A stretch of 33,300 nt of DNA. Origin: Akkermansia muciniphila (lineage in GTDB: Bacteria > Verrucomicrobiota > Verrucomicrobiia > Verrucomicrobiales > Akkermansiaceae). The notes beneath the pieces are model-generated. The model was not told the origin of the DNA. It ran no database searches and saw nothing but the letters and a program-made list of their open reading frames with translations. The stretch lies in NCBI GenBank assembly GCA_004557455.1, contig SFDX01000026.1, forward strand, positions 1 to 33,300. Direction: 5' to 3'. Position numbers and translations under genes: made by a program. This document shows positions 1 to 8,619 of this stretch, in pieces; positions within the stretch are counted from its first letter, which is position 1, and each line of letters starts with the position of its first letter.

Positions 1-3000
1 CGATGTAGAACTTCACACCATTCTTGACGTAAGATTTGTTACCATTATTCAAGGTGAAGGAGCCGGTGGAAGAACCGAAACCGACCAGCTTGTAAGCCGA
101 CCCTTCACCCAAAGCATCGGTAAGCAGATATGCCCAGTTGCTGTCTCCCAAGACGAAATCGATGCCGGTCAGCGAACCGGATACATTGATCAGCGGCGTA
201 TTGGTACCGAGGCCAGCCAGAACACCATCACCGATCGTGATAGAAGAAGCCGTCATATCACCGTCCACCGTCAGGGAACTGCCCAAGGTGAAAGCGGAGG
301 CTGTCATGTTGCCGGTCAGGGTGGCCCCCTTATTCAGAGATGCCCCGCTGCCCAGCTCCATGGACTTGCCGCTGATGGTGGCGTTTACAGTAGTATTGTC
401 TGCGAACTTCACCGTGGAAGCCGTACCCGTGTAACTACCGGTCCAGTCCGAGATGTTGTCCGTGAAGGACACAGTGCCGGAGGAGGTATCAGAAATGCTG
501 CCCGAGCCCTTCAGCTCGCCGCTGAAGGCGGAATCACCCGTGCCGCTGAGGGACAGGGTGGCGCCCTCCTTCAACTCCATATTCGCGGTGGTCGTACCCG
601 TGCTTGCCGTCACAGCCCCGCCAAGGTTTAAGGTGCTCCCGGAGGCGGACAGATGATTCAAATTGGCCAAGCTACCGATTGTTGAATCGCTCAGGTTGAT
701 AGTACCGGTCCAAGTGCCGTCCACCTGCGTTGCCTCAGTATCGGCCTCGGAGGCACCGCTCATGTTGTAGACGCCGGAGCCCTTCAGGGTCAGTTTGCCA
801 GACTCAATCTTGACCTTATCGAGCGACACAGTTTTGTCGATGGTCAGAGAAGCGTCCTGCTTGAGGGTGATACCCCCCGTTGCCTCGAGAGCCTTATTCA
901 TCACAAGGTTACCACCGTTGAGAACAAGCCCTTCCGTTGCAGCGGAGTCAGCCGCGTTGTTGTCGGCATCGTAGGTCACATCCCCGCTGTTGATGTAGTA
1001 GAGCCCACTCGTTCCGACGTTGGTGATAGTCGCATTGCCGCCGTCAACGGTGACGGTGAAGCCCGTGCCGCCCACGGAAACCTGCGTGGTGTCGGTAAAT
1101 CCGCTGATGGCTCCGGTCTCGCTACTCCTGATGATGTAGTAGTCACCGGACTCATAGCCGTTACCCGCTATCGCCCCCGGGGTGGAGTCATGGTAAGAGG
1201 TGCCCTGCTTATCGAGTTTGTCCAAGGAGCTGAACGACAGGCTGCCGTTCGTCCCCAGAGACAGCGTGCCGTCACACTCGATGGTGGAACCGAACGAAGC
1301 AGATCCGTCAATCGTGAGCGAGTTGCCGTTCGTCACCTTCAGAGAACCGCTGCCCTTCACAGTGCCGCCCAAACTCGTGGTCCCCTCGTTGGTCATCAAT
1401 ACCGCCCCCTCCTCCAAGGAGATGGTGCCCGCCGTGGACGCAGTGTTGCCCTTCAGACTCAGCGTTGCGCCCTTCTTCACCGACACGGAGCCGCTGCCGT
1501 CAGACATACCGGCCAATTTCAAGGTTCCCCCGGTCACCTCAACGCTTGTCGCCTTCTCCAGAGAATTCAGGATCTCCGTTGTGCCCGAGCTGACCAATTT
1601 GCCGGTACCGTCAAGGTTGTTAATCGTATTGTCACTTCCGGTCAGGGTTGTAGCACCATTCGCCTTAAGGGTGGTGATGAAGTTTTCATTGCCGGAAATC
1701 AGGCTACTGCCATTATCTTCCATCGTACCGATAATGTTGCTGTCCCCTGTAATCGTCACCCCCGTATAAGTGTTTAGATTTGTAATAGCGTTACCATTGC
1801 CAGATATGAGAGCCCCACCGTTGTCGGTCAAAGTTGTGATGATGTTTGAATTTCCGGAGATGATAGAACTCCCACTGCCGACATAGGTCCCGATTTCAGC
1901 ACTGTTGCTGCGGAGCTCGCTCTGTGCGTTTGCCGTCAAGGTCGTGACCGCCAGAGCACCCTCAAAAATGGCCGTATTTCCAACATTGATTGTCAACTTA
2001 TCCGCCGACACACTCTTGGAGAAGGTGGCATCCGTATCGACAACGACGGAAAGGATACCTCCGGACGAGGTGCGGAGGATGTCAATGTTGACATCCTTGG
2101 CATTGCCGGAGAAGGTGAGGGTTGAAGCAGACGATGCATTTGCACATTGCAGCTCAAATTTACCGGTCCACTCCGCAATGTCCCCCGAGTAGGTGTAATT
2201 CATGTAGCGTGTGCCGCTGTTATTTATGTTGGCAACGAATGTGCCGGTGCCGGACCAATTACCGGAGAAGGTTGCCGTGTATGCATTTTGGGAATACGAA
2301 CCATTCGTCCAAGCCTTAGTAGACCCGTTGTCCGTCAATTTTACGTTGTAATCATTAATTCCGGCCCATGTGGTATACCAGCCCGTAAAGCCGTTGAATT
2401 CAAGCAACGACTTCGAGCCATTGACAAAATTATCAAAAGCGTAGGCAGCAGCACTTCCTCCGGTGAGTGTAACGGTACCCGTCCACGCCGAGGATAGAGC
2501 AGCACCGTTGATATCCGTTGCAGGAGCCGCAAGGTTCAGAGCGACCGCACCATCACCCATCAAAGCGAATGTTGCAGGCGTAGTCGAAGTCATGTCGAGG
2601 ATGCTCCCGGCATTGACCTGAACATACTGCGGCTGCCCGGAAGCGAAATCACCGGACATCAGATCCGACAGATTGGTAGTCCCGGCCGCCTGGACCAAGT
2701 AGGTGGTTCCTAATGCATCACCAACGTAGACATAGTCATCCCCGGACTGCGTCACAGTGCGGCCATCGGATCCCGTCAGAGTTCCCGTGAAGGTACCTGT
2801 ATTCTTGACGATGGTGTAGGTGTACTTGGCATCCGTAATCCAGCCATTGGTTCCGGCTGCCGGAGCGGTCCCCTCAGTAAGAGTGGAGTCGAAATTGATG
2901 AGGTTTGCATCCGAGAGATCGACTGTAACTGTGCCTCCGAGAGACATCGTGCCCTGATTATAAGCGGTAGAAGCAAGCGTGATGTTCCCGTTTGCCGTCA

Positions 3001-4774
3001 GCGTGCTCCCCGATGCAACATTGATATGGCCATTGGCCGTAATCGCATTCCCTAGGGTAACATTGCCGTTTGTCTCGAGAGTGGCTCCATTGTCAATTGT
3101 AAGATCCCCGCTGCCGATCGAGGCGCCGTCTTTCAGCAGAAGGGTGCCGGCCCGAACGGTGAACGCCCGGCTGCAATTCCCGGGATTATCGCTCTTGTTG
3201 TCAATAATCATGGTACCATTCCCTGTTTTAAGGACGGTGCCGGCGTAGTCGCCGTTTACAAACTGCGAAGCAATGGTAAGTTCCCCACTGACGGAGAATT
3301 CCACTTGTTGACGGACCCTAATATCAACAGCAATCGTATTATCCGTACCCGAGGCAGAAACCGTGGTTCCAAAAGTGCCGAAGGAGGTGCCGGCATTGTC
3401 CGTATTGACCAAGGAATAGCCCTTCAGCACCAAGTTTGACTTAAGGGTGAGAGAAGACGGATTAGAACCGATGACGTCATTAATGGTCAGGACAGCCTTG
3501 TTGCCTTCCTCTCCCGAAAGAGAGAGCGCGGAGGGGGAAGCAGACCAGCCCAAAACATCATGATTTTTCAGAATGAGAGTACCCCCGGCACCGATGACGA
3601 CAGAAGCAGAGGAAGCAATAGCACTTGTGCCGCCATTGCTCTCTGCATCCAAAGAGAGGACGCCACCGTTTGAAATATTGATGTAGGGACCCGTGATGAG
3701 AGTTGTTCCCTTAGTGCCCGACAAGCTGACAGAACCGCCGGAGACATTCAGACTGCCCTTGATGACGCCGGCTGTCAAGTTGCCTCCTGTCACGTTGACA
3801 TTGCCCTCAATTTCTCCGCTTACGGTGATCGTCCCTTCTCCCCCGAAGGTAATTTGGCTTCCGGAGGAAGAGATGGTGCCGAGCGACAGAGTAGCACCGC
3901 CGGACACCTCGAAGGTGTAATTGCCCTCGGAAAGTAACTGAGAGACAGAGAGGCTCTCAGTGACCTTCACAGTACCCAGACCGGCCTTGAACAGAGCCGT
4001 GCCGCCGTCCGTGAAGGCTGAGGGCGTACCCTCATCGCTCCAGTTGAGGGAAGAGAGATCCCAAGAGTCACCGCTAGCCCCGCTCCAAACCAAGCAGTTG
4101 TTCAGCGTAGCCGTAAAGCCGATGTCGTTGACGTATTCGTAGACACCGCCGGTCTTTCCTCCTGTGCATTGGGTACCGAAGACCAGCAAAATATAGTCAC
4201 CACTGTTGCATGTCAGGTCGTCGAAGTTCAGATTGACCTTCGTTCCGGCGGTGGAGAGATCGGCCGATGCTGTAGAGGATGCCGGTGAAATTCGCGTCAC
4301 GTCCCAAGCATTGGTCTCCGTATTGAAGCTCGCGGTGTACATGGAGTACGCGAGCTTGCTGTCCGGCGTGAAGGAGACGGAGAGTCCGGTGGTTCCATCC
4401 AAGGCGGACATGCAGGCCATCACCCATTCACCGGCGTACCCCGATCGGGCAACTAAGGTAAGGTCGTTGCCGGCAACGGAAACGTCATTGCCGGGGTTGC
4501 TTCCGTTGCCTGTACCCCAATACCACGCGCTGCCGGAAGGCGAAGCAGCGGTAATGGCTGTCTTGGCTGCGTCGGCTGTATGACTTGCCTCGCCATTGAA
4601 GAGTCCGGTACCGAGCCGAGTTGTGGTCCCCGGGAGGGTCATCTGAAATTCCGCAGCCTCGGCCTGAGAGTACGCGAAAGCCGCGACACCGGAGACTGTG
4701 GTGGCGAGAGGAGTGAGCAAGCCCATGCAAGCGAGCAGGGCGGCGCGGAGGCCCTTAGGTAAGTGCAATTTCAT
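1..4774 (-). CDS. giant autotransporter-type beta-solenoid surface protein, N-terminal 1591 codons (3' end outside window)
   Basis: The minus-strand frame starting at the ATG at 4774-4772 is open without a stop to the left edge; I checked it codon by codon. It begins MKLHLPKGLRAALLACMG, a basic n-region and hydrophobic core of a signal peptide ending near AEAA (about residue 41). The rest is rich in G, S, T, N and V, with recurring W-S-G / F-S-G-x-W-x-G / Y-S-G-D-x-x-x-W-T-G segments, as in autotransporter-associated beta-strand (PATR-type) repeat proteins. A region near residue 224 (LVWSGASGDSWD) is a typical example, and five 18-residue repeats lie at residues 976-1065. Expected role: exported surface adhesin or passenger. 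The C-terminus, which would show an autotransporter barrel or a PEP-CTERM tail, is not in the window. The start is supported by the signal peptide and by the same opening motif in the protein at 18857. No Shine-Dalgarno is visible; a pyrimidine-rich stretch precedes the ATG. Function beyond surface structure is unknown. Confidence 0.9.
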   Translation of the reverse strand, partial: MKLHLPKGLRAALLACMGLLTPLATTVSGVAAFAYSQAEAAEFQMTLPGTTTRLGTGLFNGEASHTADAAKTAITAASPSGSAWYWGTGNGSNPGNDVSVAGNDLTLVARSGYAGEWVMACMSALDGTTGLSVSFTPDSKLAYSMYTASFNTETNAWDVTRISPASSTASADLSTAGTKVNLNFDDLTCNSGDYILLVFGTQCTGGKTGGVYEYVNDIGFTATLNNCLVWSGASGDSWDLSSLNWSDEGTPSAFTDGGTALFKAGLGTVKVTESLSVSQLLSEGNYTFEVSGGATLSLGTISSSGSQITFGGEGTITVSGEIEGNVNVTGGNLTAGVIKGSLNVSGGSVSLSGTKGTTLITGPYINISNGGVLSLDAESNGGTSAIASSASVVIGAGGTLILKNHDVLGWSASPSALSLSGEEGNKAVLTINDVIGSNPSSLTLKSNLVLKGYSLVNTDNAGTSFGTFGTTVSASGTDNTIAVDIRVRQQVEFSVSGELTIASQFVNGDYAGTVLKTGNGTMIIDNKSDNPGNCSRAFTVRAGTLLLKDGASIGSGDLTIDNGATLETNGNVTLGNAITANGHINVASGSTLTANGNITLASTAYNQGTMSLGGTVTVDLSDANLINFDSTLTEGTAPAAGTNGWITDAKYTYTIVKNTGTFTGTLTGSDGRTVTQSGDDYVYVGDALGTTYLVQAAGTTNLSDLMSGDFASGQPQYVQVNAGSILDMTSTTPATFALMGDGAVALNLAAPATDINGAALSSAWTGTVTLTGGSAAAYAFDNFVNGSKSLLEFNGFTGWYTTWAGINDYNVKLTDNGSTKAWTNGSYSQNAYTATFSGNWSGTGTFVANINNSGTRYMNYTYSGDIAEWTGKFELQCANASSASTLTFSGNAKDVNIDILRTSSGGILSVVVDTDATFSKSVSADKLTINVGNTAIFEGALAVTTLTANAQSELRSNSAEIGTYVGSGSSIISGNSNIITTLTDNGGALISGNGNAITNLNTYTGVTITGDSNIIGTMEDNGSSLISGNENFITTLKANGATTLTGSDNTINNLDGTGKLVSSGTTEILNSLEKATSVEVTGGTLKLAGMSDGSGSVSVKKGATLSLKGNTASTAGTISLEEGAVLMTNEGTTSLGGTVKGSGSLKVTNGNSLTIDGSASFGSTIECDGTLSLGTNGSLSFSSLDKLDKQGTSYHDSTPGAIAGNGYESGDYYIIRSSETGAISGFTDTTQVSVGGTGFTVTVDGGNATITNVGTSGLYYINSGDVTYDADNNAADSAATEGLVLNGGNLVMNKALEATGGITLKQDASLTIDKTVSLDKVKIESGKLTLKGSGVYNMSGASEADTEATQVDGTWTGTINLSDSTIGSLANLNHLSASGSTLNLGGAVTASTGTTTANMELKEGATLSLSGTGDSAFSGELKGSGSISDTSSGTVSFTDNISDWTGSYTGTASTVKFADNTTVNATISGKSMELGSGASLNKGATLTGNMTASAFTLGSSLTVDGDMTASSITIGDGVLAGLGTNTPLINVSGSLTGIDFVLGDSNWAYLLTDALGEGSAYKLVGFGSSTGSFTLNNGNKSYVKNGVKFYI
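1580..1849 (-). repeat. five tandem 18-residue (54-bp) beta-solenoid repeats inside the giant surface protein
   Basis: Read on the minus strand, five consecutive 18-codon units run 1849-1796, 1795-1742, 1741-1688, 1687-1634 and 1633-1580. The first reads SNIITTLTDNGGALISGN, the third SNIIGTMEDNGSSLISGN, the fourth ENFITTLKANGATTLTGS. The pattern is x-N-x-I-T-T-L-x-x-N-G-x-x-L-I-S-G-N. The period is exact, but the DNA copies have diverged, so this is structural repetition rather than a recent expansion. Each unit probably forms one rung of a parallel beta-helix with an Asn/Gly turn. Confidence 0.85.
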
Positions 4775-4898
4775 GATGAAGAAGAGTTAAGTGCTGAACG
4801 CGGCGCAGGGACATGCACAGGCACGGCGGCCGGCCGGCTCTCTCTTTCTCTCTCTCAACGAAACCGGACAGACGACGGGCAGGCATGCCCCTGCGCTC
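4775..4898 (-). promoter_or_regulatory. structured 5' leader of the giant surface protein gene
   Basis: This is the predicted untranslated leader between the transcription start (about 4898) and the ATG at 4774. Two segments, 4883-4896 and 4803-4816, can form a 14-bp stem (13 Watson-Crick pairs and one G-U) enclosing about 66 nt. The enclosed part carries a purine tract in the mRNA (plus-strand CTCTCTCTTTCTCTCTCTC at 4838-4856) next to a GGCCGGCC run. The last bases before the ATG are pyrimidine-rich with no Shine-Dalgarno. A role in RNA stability or translation control is inference. Confidence 0.5.
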
Positions 4899-4904
4899 AT
4901 TGGA

Positions 4905-4933
4905 AGAATACAGCATTCCGAATGCTGTGTCAA
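4905..4933 (-). promoter_or_regulatory. sigma70-type promoter with a dyad in the spacer, for the giant surface protein
   Basis: On the minus strand, -35 TTGACA (4933-4928), an exact 17-bp spacer and -10 TATTCT (4910-4905). The spacer CAGCATTCGGAATGCTG is almost entirely an inverted repeat: a 9-bp arm, one central base and a 9-bp arm over 4910-4928. The promoter overlaps one end of the 17-bp inverted repeat described separately. The dyad could also be an operator. Confidence 0.8.
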
Positions 4934-5075
4934 GCGGAAAAGTGAGGAAAATCCGATAAAAACGGCAGATTTTTTTACGGAGGGGACAAAAAGTAAATTC
5001 CTCTGACGGCGGGGAAATTCGGCGCAAGTCATTCATGCTCAACCGGGAAGCCGGGGGTGCATTCGGAATGCTGTA
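4909..5075. repeat. candidate invertible promoter segment, locus 1 (17-bp perfect inverted repeats)
   Basis: TACAGCATTCCGAATGC at 4909-4925 recurs as its exact reverse complement GCATTCGGAATGCTGTA at 5059-5075, with 133 bp between. Identity stops after exactly 17 bp on both sides. The -35 box of the surface-protein promoter lies inside the segment, while all of the -10 box except its first two bases lies outside. Inversion would put a G-rich hexamer in the -35 place and so switch the promoter off. In the other direction the -35 would meet TAGTCA, a poor -10. The present orientation reads as ON. This is the hallmark geometry of an invertible promoter; the recombinase is not in the window. Confidence 0.65.
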
Positions 5076-5106
5076 GTCATGCGAAATAGGCTGCCGCGGT
5101 AGGGGG

Positions 5107-5135
5107 TTGACAGACGGGGAAGGGGAGGGTATACT
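5107..5135 (+). promoter_or_regulatory. sigma70-type promoter of the DigH-like gene
   Basis: TTGACA at 5107-5112, a 17-bp spacer and TATACT at 5130-5135. The predicted transcription start (about 5142) coincides with the ATG at 5143, so the mRNA would be leaderless. Confidence 0.8.
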
Positions 5136-5142
5136 GGGGGCA

Positions 5143-6576
5143 ATGAAGGTGATCAGGATGATGACAGTACTACTGGCCATGCTGTGGGCGGTAGGAACGG
5201 CGGGAGCTTGGCAGCAGGTGAACGAGAACGCAGGCGAGCCGGCGCGGGAGTTCCGCGCGGCGTGGGTGGCCACGGTGTTCAACCTAGATTGGCCGAGCCG
5301 ATCGGGCTTGAGTGCGGCGGCTCAGCAGCGGGAGCTCATCTCCATTCTGGACACGGCGCGGCGCCTGCGCCTCAACGCCATCATCCTGCAGGTGCGGCCG
5401 AACGGCGATGCGCTGTACCGCTCCTCCCTGGAGCCGTGGAGCGGCTGGCTGAGCGGGGCAGGGGTGAATCCCGGGTACGACCCGCTGGCCTTCGCGGTAC
5501 AGGAAGCGCACCGCCGCGGGCTGGAGCTGCATGCCTGGTTCAACCCCTTCCGCGCCACCGTCAGCGGGCGCCCCGTGGGGCGGGGGCACATCTCCCAACG
5601 CCGCCCGGACCTCATCCGCAAGGCCGGCAGCACGACCATCCTGAACCCCTCGGCCTCGGCCTCCAAGGAACACGTCCTCAAAGTCATCATGGACGTCGTG
5701 CGGCGGTATGACATCGACGGCGTGCATCTGGACGACTACTTCTACCCCTATCCACCCAACAACAATATAGCGGATGGCAAGAGCCCGGCACAGCGCCGCG
5801 CGGCCATCGACAGCTTTGTGAGCGACCTGTACAGCAGAGTGAAGCGCGAGAAACCCTGGGTACGCGTCGGCATCAGCCCCTTCGGCATCTGGCAGCCCGG
5901 CTACCCCGCGGGCGTGAGTGCGGGCGTGAACGCCTATGAGCACTTGGCCTGTGATGCCCGCAAATGGCTCGCCAAAGGGTGGGTCGACTACCTCTCCCCG
6001 CAGCTTTACTGGCGCATCCAAGGCCCGCAGAGCTTCACCGCGCTCATGCAGTGGTGGGCCGGCATCAACCGCTCTCGCCCCGTGTGGCCCGGCATCGCCT
6101 CCGTTCGCATCAACAGCAGCGAAGACCCCGGCCGCCCGGCCTCCGAGATCGGGGCACAGGTAGACGCTGCGCGCAAGTACGCCAACCGCACGGGAGCCGG
6201 CGAAATCTTCTGGAGCTGGAAGTCCCTGGGCACCAACCGCGGCGGCGTGCAGAAAGAACTGGCGCGCCGCTACTCCGGCATAGCCCTGCCGCCGTCCATG
6301 CCTTGGTCCGGCTCCGCTCGCCCCGCCCGCCCCGGCGTCACCGCGCAGGCGGCCCGGGACGGCGTATCCCTACGCTGGACTCCCGCGGACAAGCTAGCGC
6401 GCAAGTGGGTGGTGCAAGTCCTGAGCGGCAACCGCTGGCACACCGTGTATGTGTTGCCCGGCGACGCGCGCGGCGTGACTCTGCCCTCTGCCGTATCCAA
6501 GGCCGCCCGCCGCATTGCCGTACGCGCCGTCTCCGGCACGGGCATCAGCGGGCAGGCGGGGGTTTGTGCCCCCTGA
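5143..6576 (+). CDS. DigH/YngK-type glycosyl hydrolase (GHL10, DUF187 family), secreted
   Basis: 477 residues. Residues 1-22 form a signal peptide (MKVIRMMTVLLAMLWAVGTAGA). The family core starts at REFRAAWVATVFNLDWPS (35-52) and contains the conserved NAIILQVRPNGDALY segment, HAWFNPFRA, and DGVHLDDYFYPYP (192-204), whose paired Asp residues lie at the barrel active site. Residues from about 395 to the end look like a fibronectin type III-like sandwich. Family members such as E. coli DigH (YddW) cut peptidoglycan glycan strands that have lost their stem peptides, during cell division; that role here is inference. The ATG at 5143 fits the promoter (leaderless). An alternative ATG at 5158 has AAGGTG six bases upstream and would shorten the signal peptide by five residues. 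A TTG at 5107 is in frame but lies in the -35 box. The gene diverges from the surface-protein gene and is followed by a hairpin. Confidence 0.9.
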   Translation: MKVIRMMTVLLAMLWAVGTAGAWQQVNENAGEPAREFRAAWVATVFNLDWPSRSGLSAAAQQRELISILDTARRLRLNAIILQVRPNGDALYRSSLEPWSGWLSGAGVNPGYDPLAFAVQEAHRRGLELHAWFNPFRATVSGRPVGRGHISQRRPDLIRKAGSTTILNPSASASKEHVLKVIMDVVRRYDIDGVHLDDYFYPYPPNNNIADGKSPAQRRAAIDSFVSDLYSRVKREKPWVRVGISPFGIWQPGYPAGVSAGVNAYEHLACDARKWLAKGWVDYLSPQLYWRIQGPQSFTALMQWWAGINRSRPVWPGIASVRINSSEDPGRPASEIGAQVDAARKYANRTGAGEIFWSWKSLGTNRGGVQKELARRYSGIALPPSMPWSGSARPARPGVTAQAARDGVSLRWTPADKLARKWVVQVLSGNRWHTVYVLPGDARGVTLPSAVSKAARRIAVRAVSGTGISGQAGVCAP

Positions 6577-6587
6577 GGAGCAAGGCG

Positions 6588-6619
6588 AGCGGGGTAAAAA
6601 CGCCCCGCTACTGCCTTTT
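6588..6619 (+). terminator. probable intrinsic terminator after the DigH-like gene
   Basis: AGCGGGG (6588-6594) and CCCCGCT (6603-6609) form a perfect 7-bp stem around an A-rich loop, followed after five bases by CTTTT. The T tract is short and not immediate, so efficiency is uncertain. Confidence 0.6.
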
Positions 6620-6633
6620 CGGTAAAAAAATGC

Positions 6634-6662
6634 TTGCCATCCTGCCCCGTGGCTGCTAGACT
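6634..6662 (+). promoter_or_regulatory. sigma70-type promoter of the 6690-9560 unit
   Basis: TTGCCA at 6634-6639, a 17-bp spacer and TAGACT at 6657-6662. The predicted start is near 6669, giving a leader of about 21 nt without a Shine-Dalgarno. Confidence 0.6.
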
Positions 6663-6689
6663 GAACGAGTACCATACGCGATACTCGGC

Positions 6690-7460
6690 ATGAACAAGTT
6701 ACTTTTGGCATTAGTGATGACCGCCGCCTGCGGCTTGGCAGCAGGCCAGGGACGCACCGGCGGCAAAACAAGCGGCAACGAGCCCCCGCCCATCCCCAAG
6801 ACCGGCGTGCGATTCGTCGTGCTCCCCGGCCCCGGCAAGGCCCTTCCCTCCCCCGTTTATGTGAAACAGGGCAAGAACTTCTACCGCTCGGTGCGCCTCG
6901 GCAGCCGCACCCCCAGTGTGCGCGTGACCCCCACCGCCGGTGTGGTTGACTTTTTGGAGAGCGATCCGACCGCGAACGCCGTGGGTGACGACAAGAGCAA
7001 GAAAGAGCTGCCGGAGGTGAAAACCGTGATGAGCGTGAAGCTGCAGCAGAGCTTCGACAAAACCCTCTGCATCCTGAGCCCCTCGGAAAACGGCAACCCC
7101 ACCGTACGCTTGGTGAACGAAGCGGACTTCCCGCAGAAAGGCGTGCACATCATCAACCTGTCCACCAAACCCCTGTTGATGGAAACCTCGCTGAAAGGCG
7201 ACTTCTCCGACAAGAAAGCCAACCTGATCAAGGCAGGCAACAAGATCACCAAGGAGAACACCTGGTCCTTCAACGACGGCGCGGACGGGCAGGCCGTATC
7301 CTTCCGCCTGACGACCTATGCCAAGGAGGTGAAAGACCGCAAGACCCTGCGCTCCAGCCGCTTTGCCGTATCTGCCAAGCAATCGCAGATCAACGTGGTG
7401 GTGGATAACCCGCGGACCGGCGGAGTGCAGTTCCTCTCCATTCAGCTGACCGACCACTGA
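6690..7460 (+). CDS. secreted protein of unknown function
   Basis: 256 residues. A signal peptide is clear (MNKLLLALVMTAACGLAAGQ, cleavage probably after the second AAG), then a Gly/Pro-rich stretch and a domain of mixed beta character (FVVLPGPGKALPSPVYVKQGKNF). No transmembrane segment follows and no Cys lies at a lipobox position. I do not recognise a family or catalytic motif. It is first in a tight unit with the NahK-like kinase (7-nt gap) and another secreted protein, behind its own promoter. A periplasmic or cell-envelope role is inference from the signal peptide only. Confidence 0.8.
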   Translation: MNKLLLALVMTAACGLAAGQGRTGGKTSGNEPPPIPKTGVRFVVLPGPGKALPSPVYVKQGKNFYRSVRLGSRTPSVRVTPTAGVVDFLESDPTANAVGDDKSKKELPEVKTVMSVKLQQSFDKTLCILSPSENGNPTVRLVNEADFPQKGVHIINLSTKPLLMETSLKGDFSDKKANLIKAGNKITKENTWSFNDGADGQAVSFRLTTYAKEVKDRKTLRSSRFAVSAKQSQINVVVDNPRTGGVQFLSIQLTDH

Positions 7461-7467
7461 CGCGACC

Positions 7468-8619
7468 ATGCCCCTGCAACAACACAGCAACGACGACATT
7501 GCCAAGCGCATGGCGCGCATCGGCGATGAGTTCGCCGTGAACGGCAATTTCCTGTACGGCGAAGAGCTGTGCAACGGCCACATCAACACCACCTACCGCG
7601 TCTGCTACCGCAGCGAGGACGGACGGGAAGACCGCTACATCCTGCAACGCATCAACGACTATGTGTTCAAGGATCCCGCCCAAGTGATGCGCAACGTGGA
7701 GAAAGTCACGCGCCACATCTCCTGGAAGATCCTGCGCCGCCGCCGCGATGCCGCCGGCCAGACCCTGCAGCTCTACCCCGCGCGGGGCGGGCGCAACTAC
7801 ATCATGCTGCCCGAAGAGGGCGGCATGTGGCGCTGTTACAACAACATCGAGGGCACCCACACCTACGATGTGGTGGAGAACACCCGCCAAGCCTACCAAG
7901 CCGGCTACGCCTTCGGCTCCTTCCAGGACCTCATCTGCGACATGAACCCGGAGGACATCAAGGAATCCATCCCTGATTTCCACAACACGCCCAAGCGCTA
8001 TGCCGACCTGCTCACCAGCGTGGCCGCCGACCCGCTGGGGCGCGCCGCCAACTGCCGCGAGGAGATCGAGAAACTGGCCGCCTGGTCCGGCCGCTTCGGC
8101 AAGCTGACGGCCATGCAAGCCAAGGGAGACCTGCCCACCCGCATCACCCACAACGACACCAAGATCAACAACGTGATGCTGGACGAGGAGACGGACACGG
8201 CCGTCTGCGTCATTGACTTGGACACCGTGATGCCGGGGCTGGTGCTGTACGACTTCGGCGACATGGTGCGCACCGCCACCTGCCGCGCCAACGAGGACGA
8301 GGAAGACCTGAGCAAGGTTTACATGCAGCTGCCCTTCTTCGAGTCCCTGGCGGAGGGGTATCTGGATGCCGCACACGGCTTCCTGACCCCGACGGAGGTG
8401 GACTGGCTGGCCTTCTCCGGCTGGCTGATTACCACGGAGATCGGCATGCGATTCCTGACGGATTATCTGGATGGGGACAAGTACTTCCGCACCTCGAAAC
8501 CGGAGCACAACCTCATCCGCGCGCGCAACCAATTTAAGCTGGCGGAGAGCATCGACTCCCACTTGGAGCAGATGCAGCAGTACATCCGCCGACTGATGCG
8601 ATCCTACGGCAAGAGATGA
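7468..8619 (+). CDS. NahK-like phosphotransferase (N-acetylhexosamine 1-kinase family)
   Basis: 383 residues, slightly longer than bifidobacterial NahK (about 360). The protein-kinase-like APH fold is shown by the catalytic loop HNDTKINNVMLD (228-239, catalytic Asp230) and the metal-binding motif VIDLDTVMPG (Asp250, Asp252). The pair HNDTK-x-NN and DLDTVMPG is characteristic of the NahK group rather than of aminoglycoside kinases. Family members phosphorylate the anomeric OH of GlcNAc or GalNAc, feeding sugars from mucin and milk glycans into UDP-sugar metabolism. Cytoplasmic; no signal peptide. It lies 7 nt after the preceding gene and overlaps the next by ATGA, so translation is probably coupled. 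Substrate choice cannot be read from the sequence; another sugar 1-kinase activity is possible. Confidence 0.82.
   Translation: MPLQQHSNDDIAKRMARIGDEFAVNGNFLYGEELCNGHINTTYRVCYRSEDGREDRYILQRINDYVFKDPAQVMRNVEKVTRHISWKILRRRRDAAGQTLQLYPARGGRNYIMLPEEGGMWRCYNNIEGTHTYDVVENTRQAYQAGYAFGSFQDLICDMNPEDIKESIPDFHNTPKRYADLLTSVAADPLGRAANCREEIEKLAAWSGRFGKLTAMQAKGDLPTRITHNDTKINNVMLDEETDTAVCVIDLDTVMPGLVLYDFGDMVRTATCRANEDEEDLSKVYMQLPFFESLAEGYLDAAHGFLTPTEVDWLAFSGWLITTEIGMRFLTDYLDGDKYFRTSKPEHNLIRARNQFKLAESIDSHLEQMQQYIRRLMRSYGKR

Noticed and set aside
138..4583. Many plus-strand frames of 60-195 codons in the first 4.6 kb
   Set aside because: They are antisense to the continuous minus-strand surface-protein frame, which has a signal peptide, repeats and a promoter.
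4910..4928. Reading the spacer dyads only as repressor operators
   Set aside because: Possible and not excluded, but it does not explain exactly 17-bp inverted copies ending in the -10 box with locus-matched central triplets; kept as the alternative.
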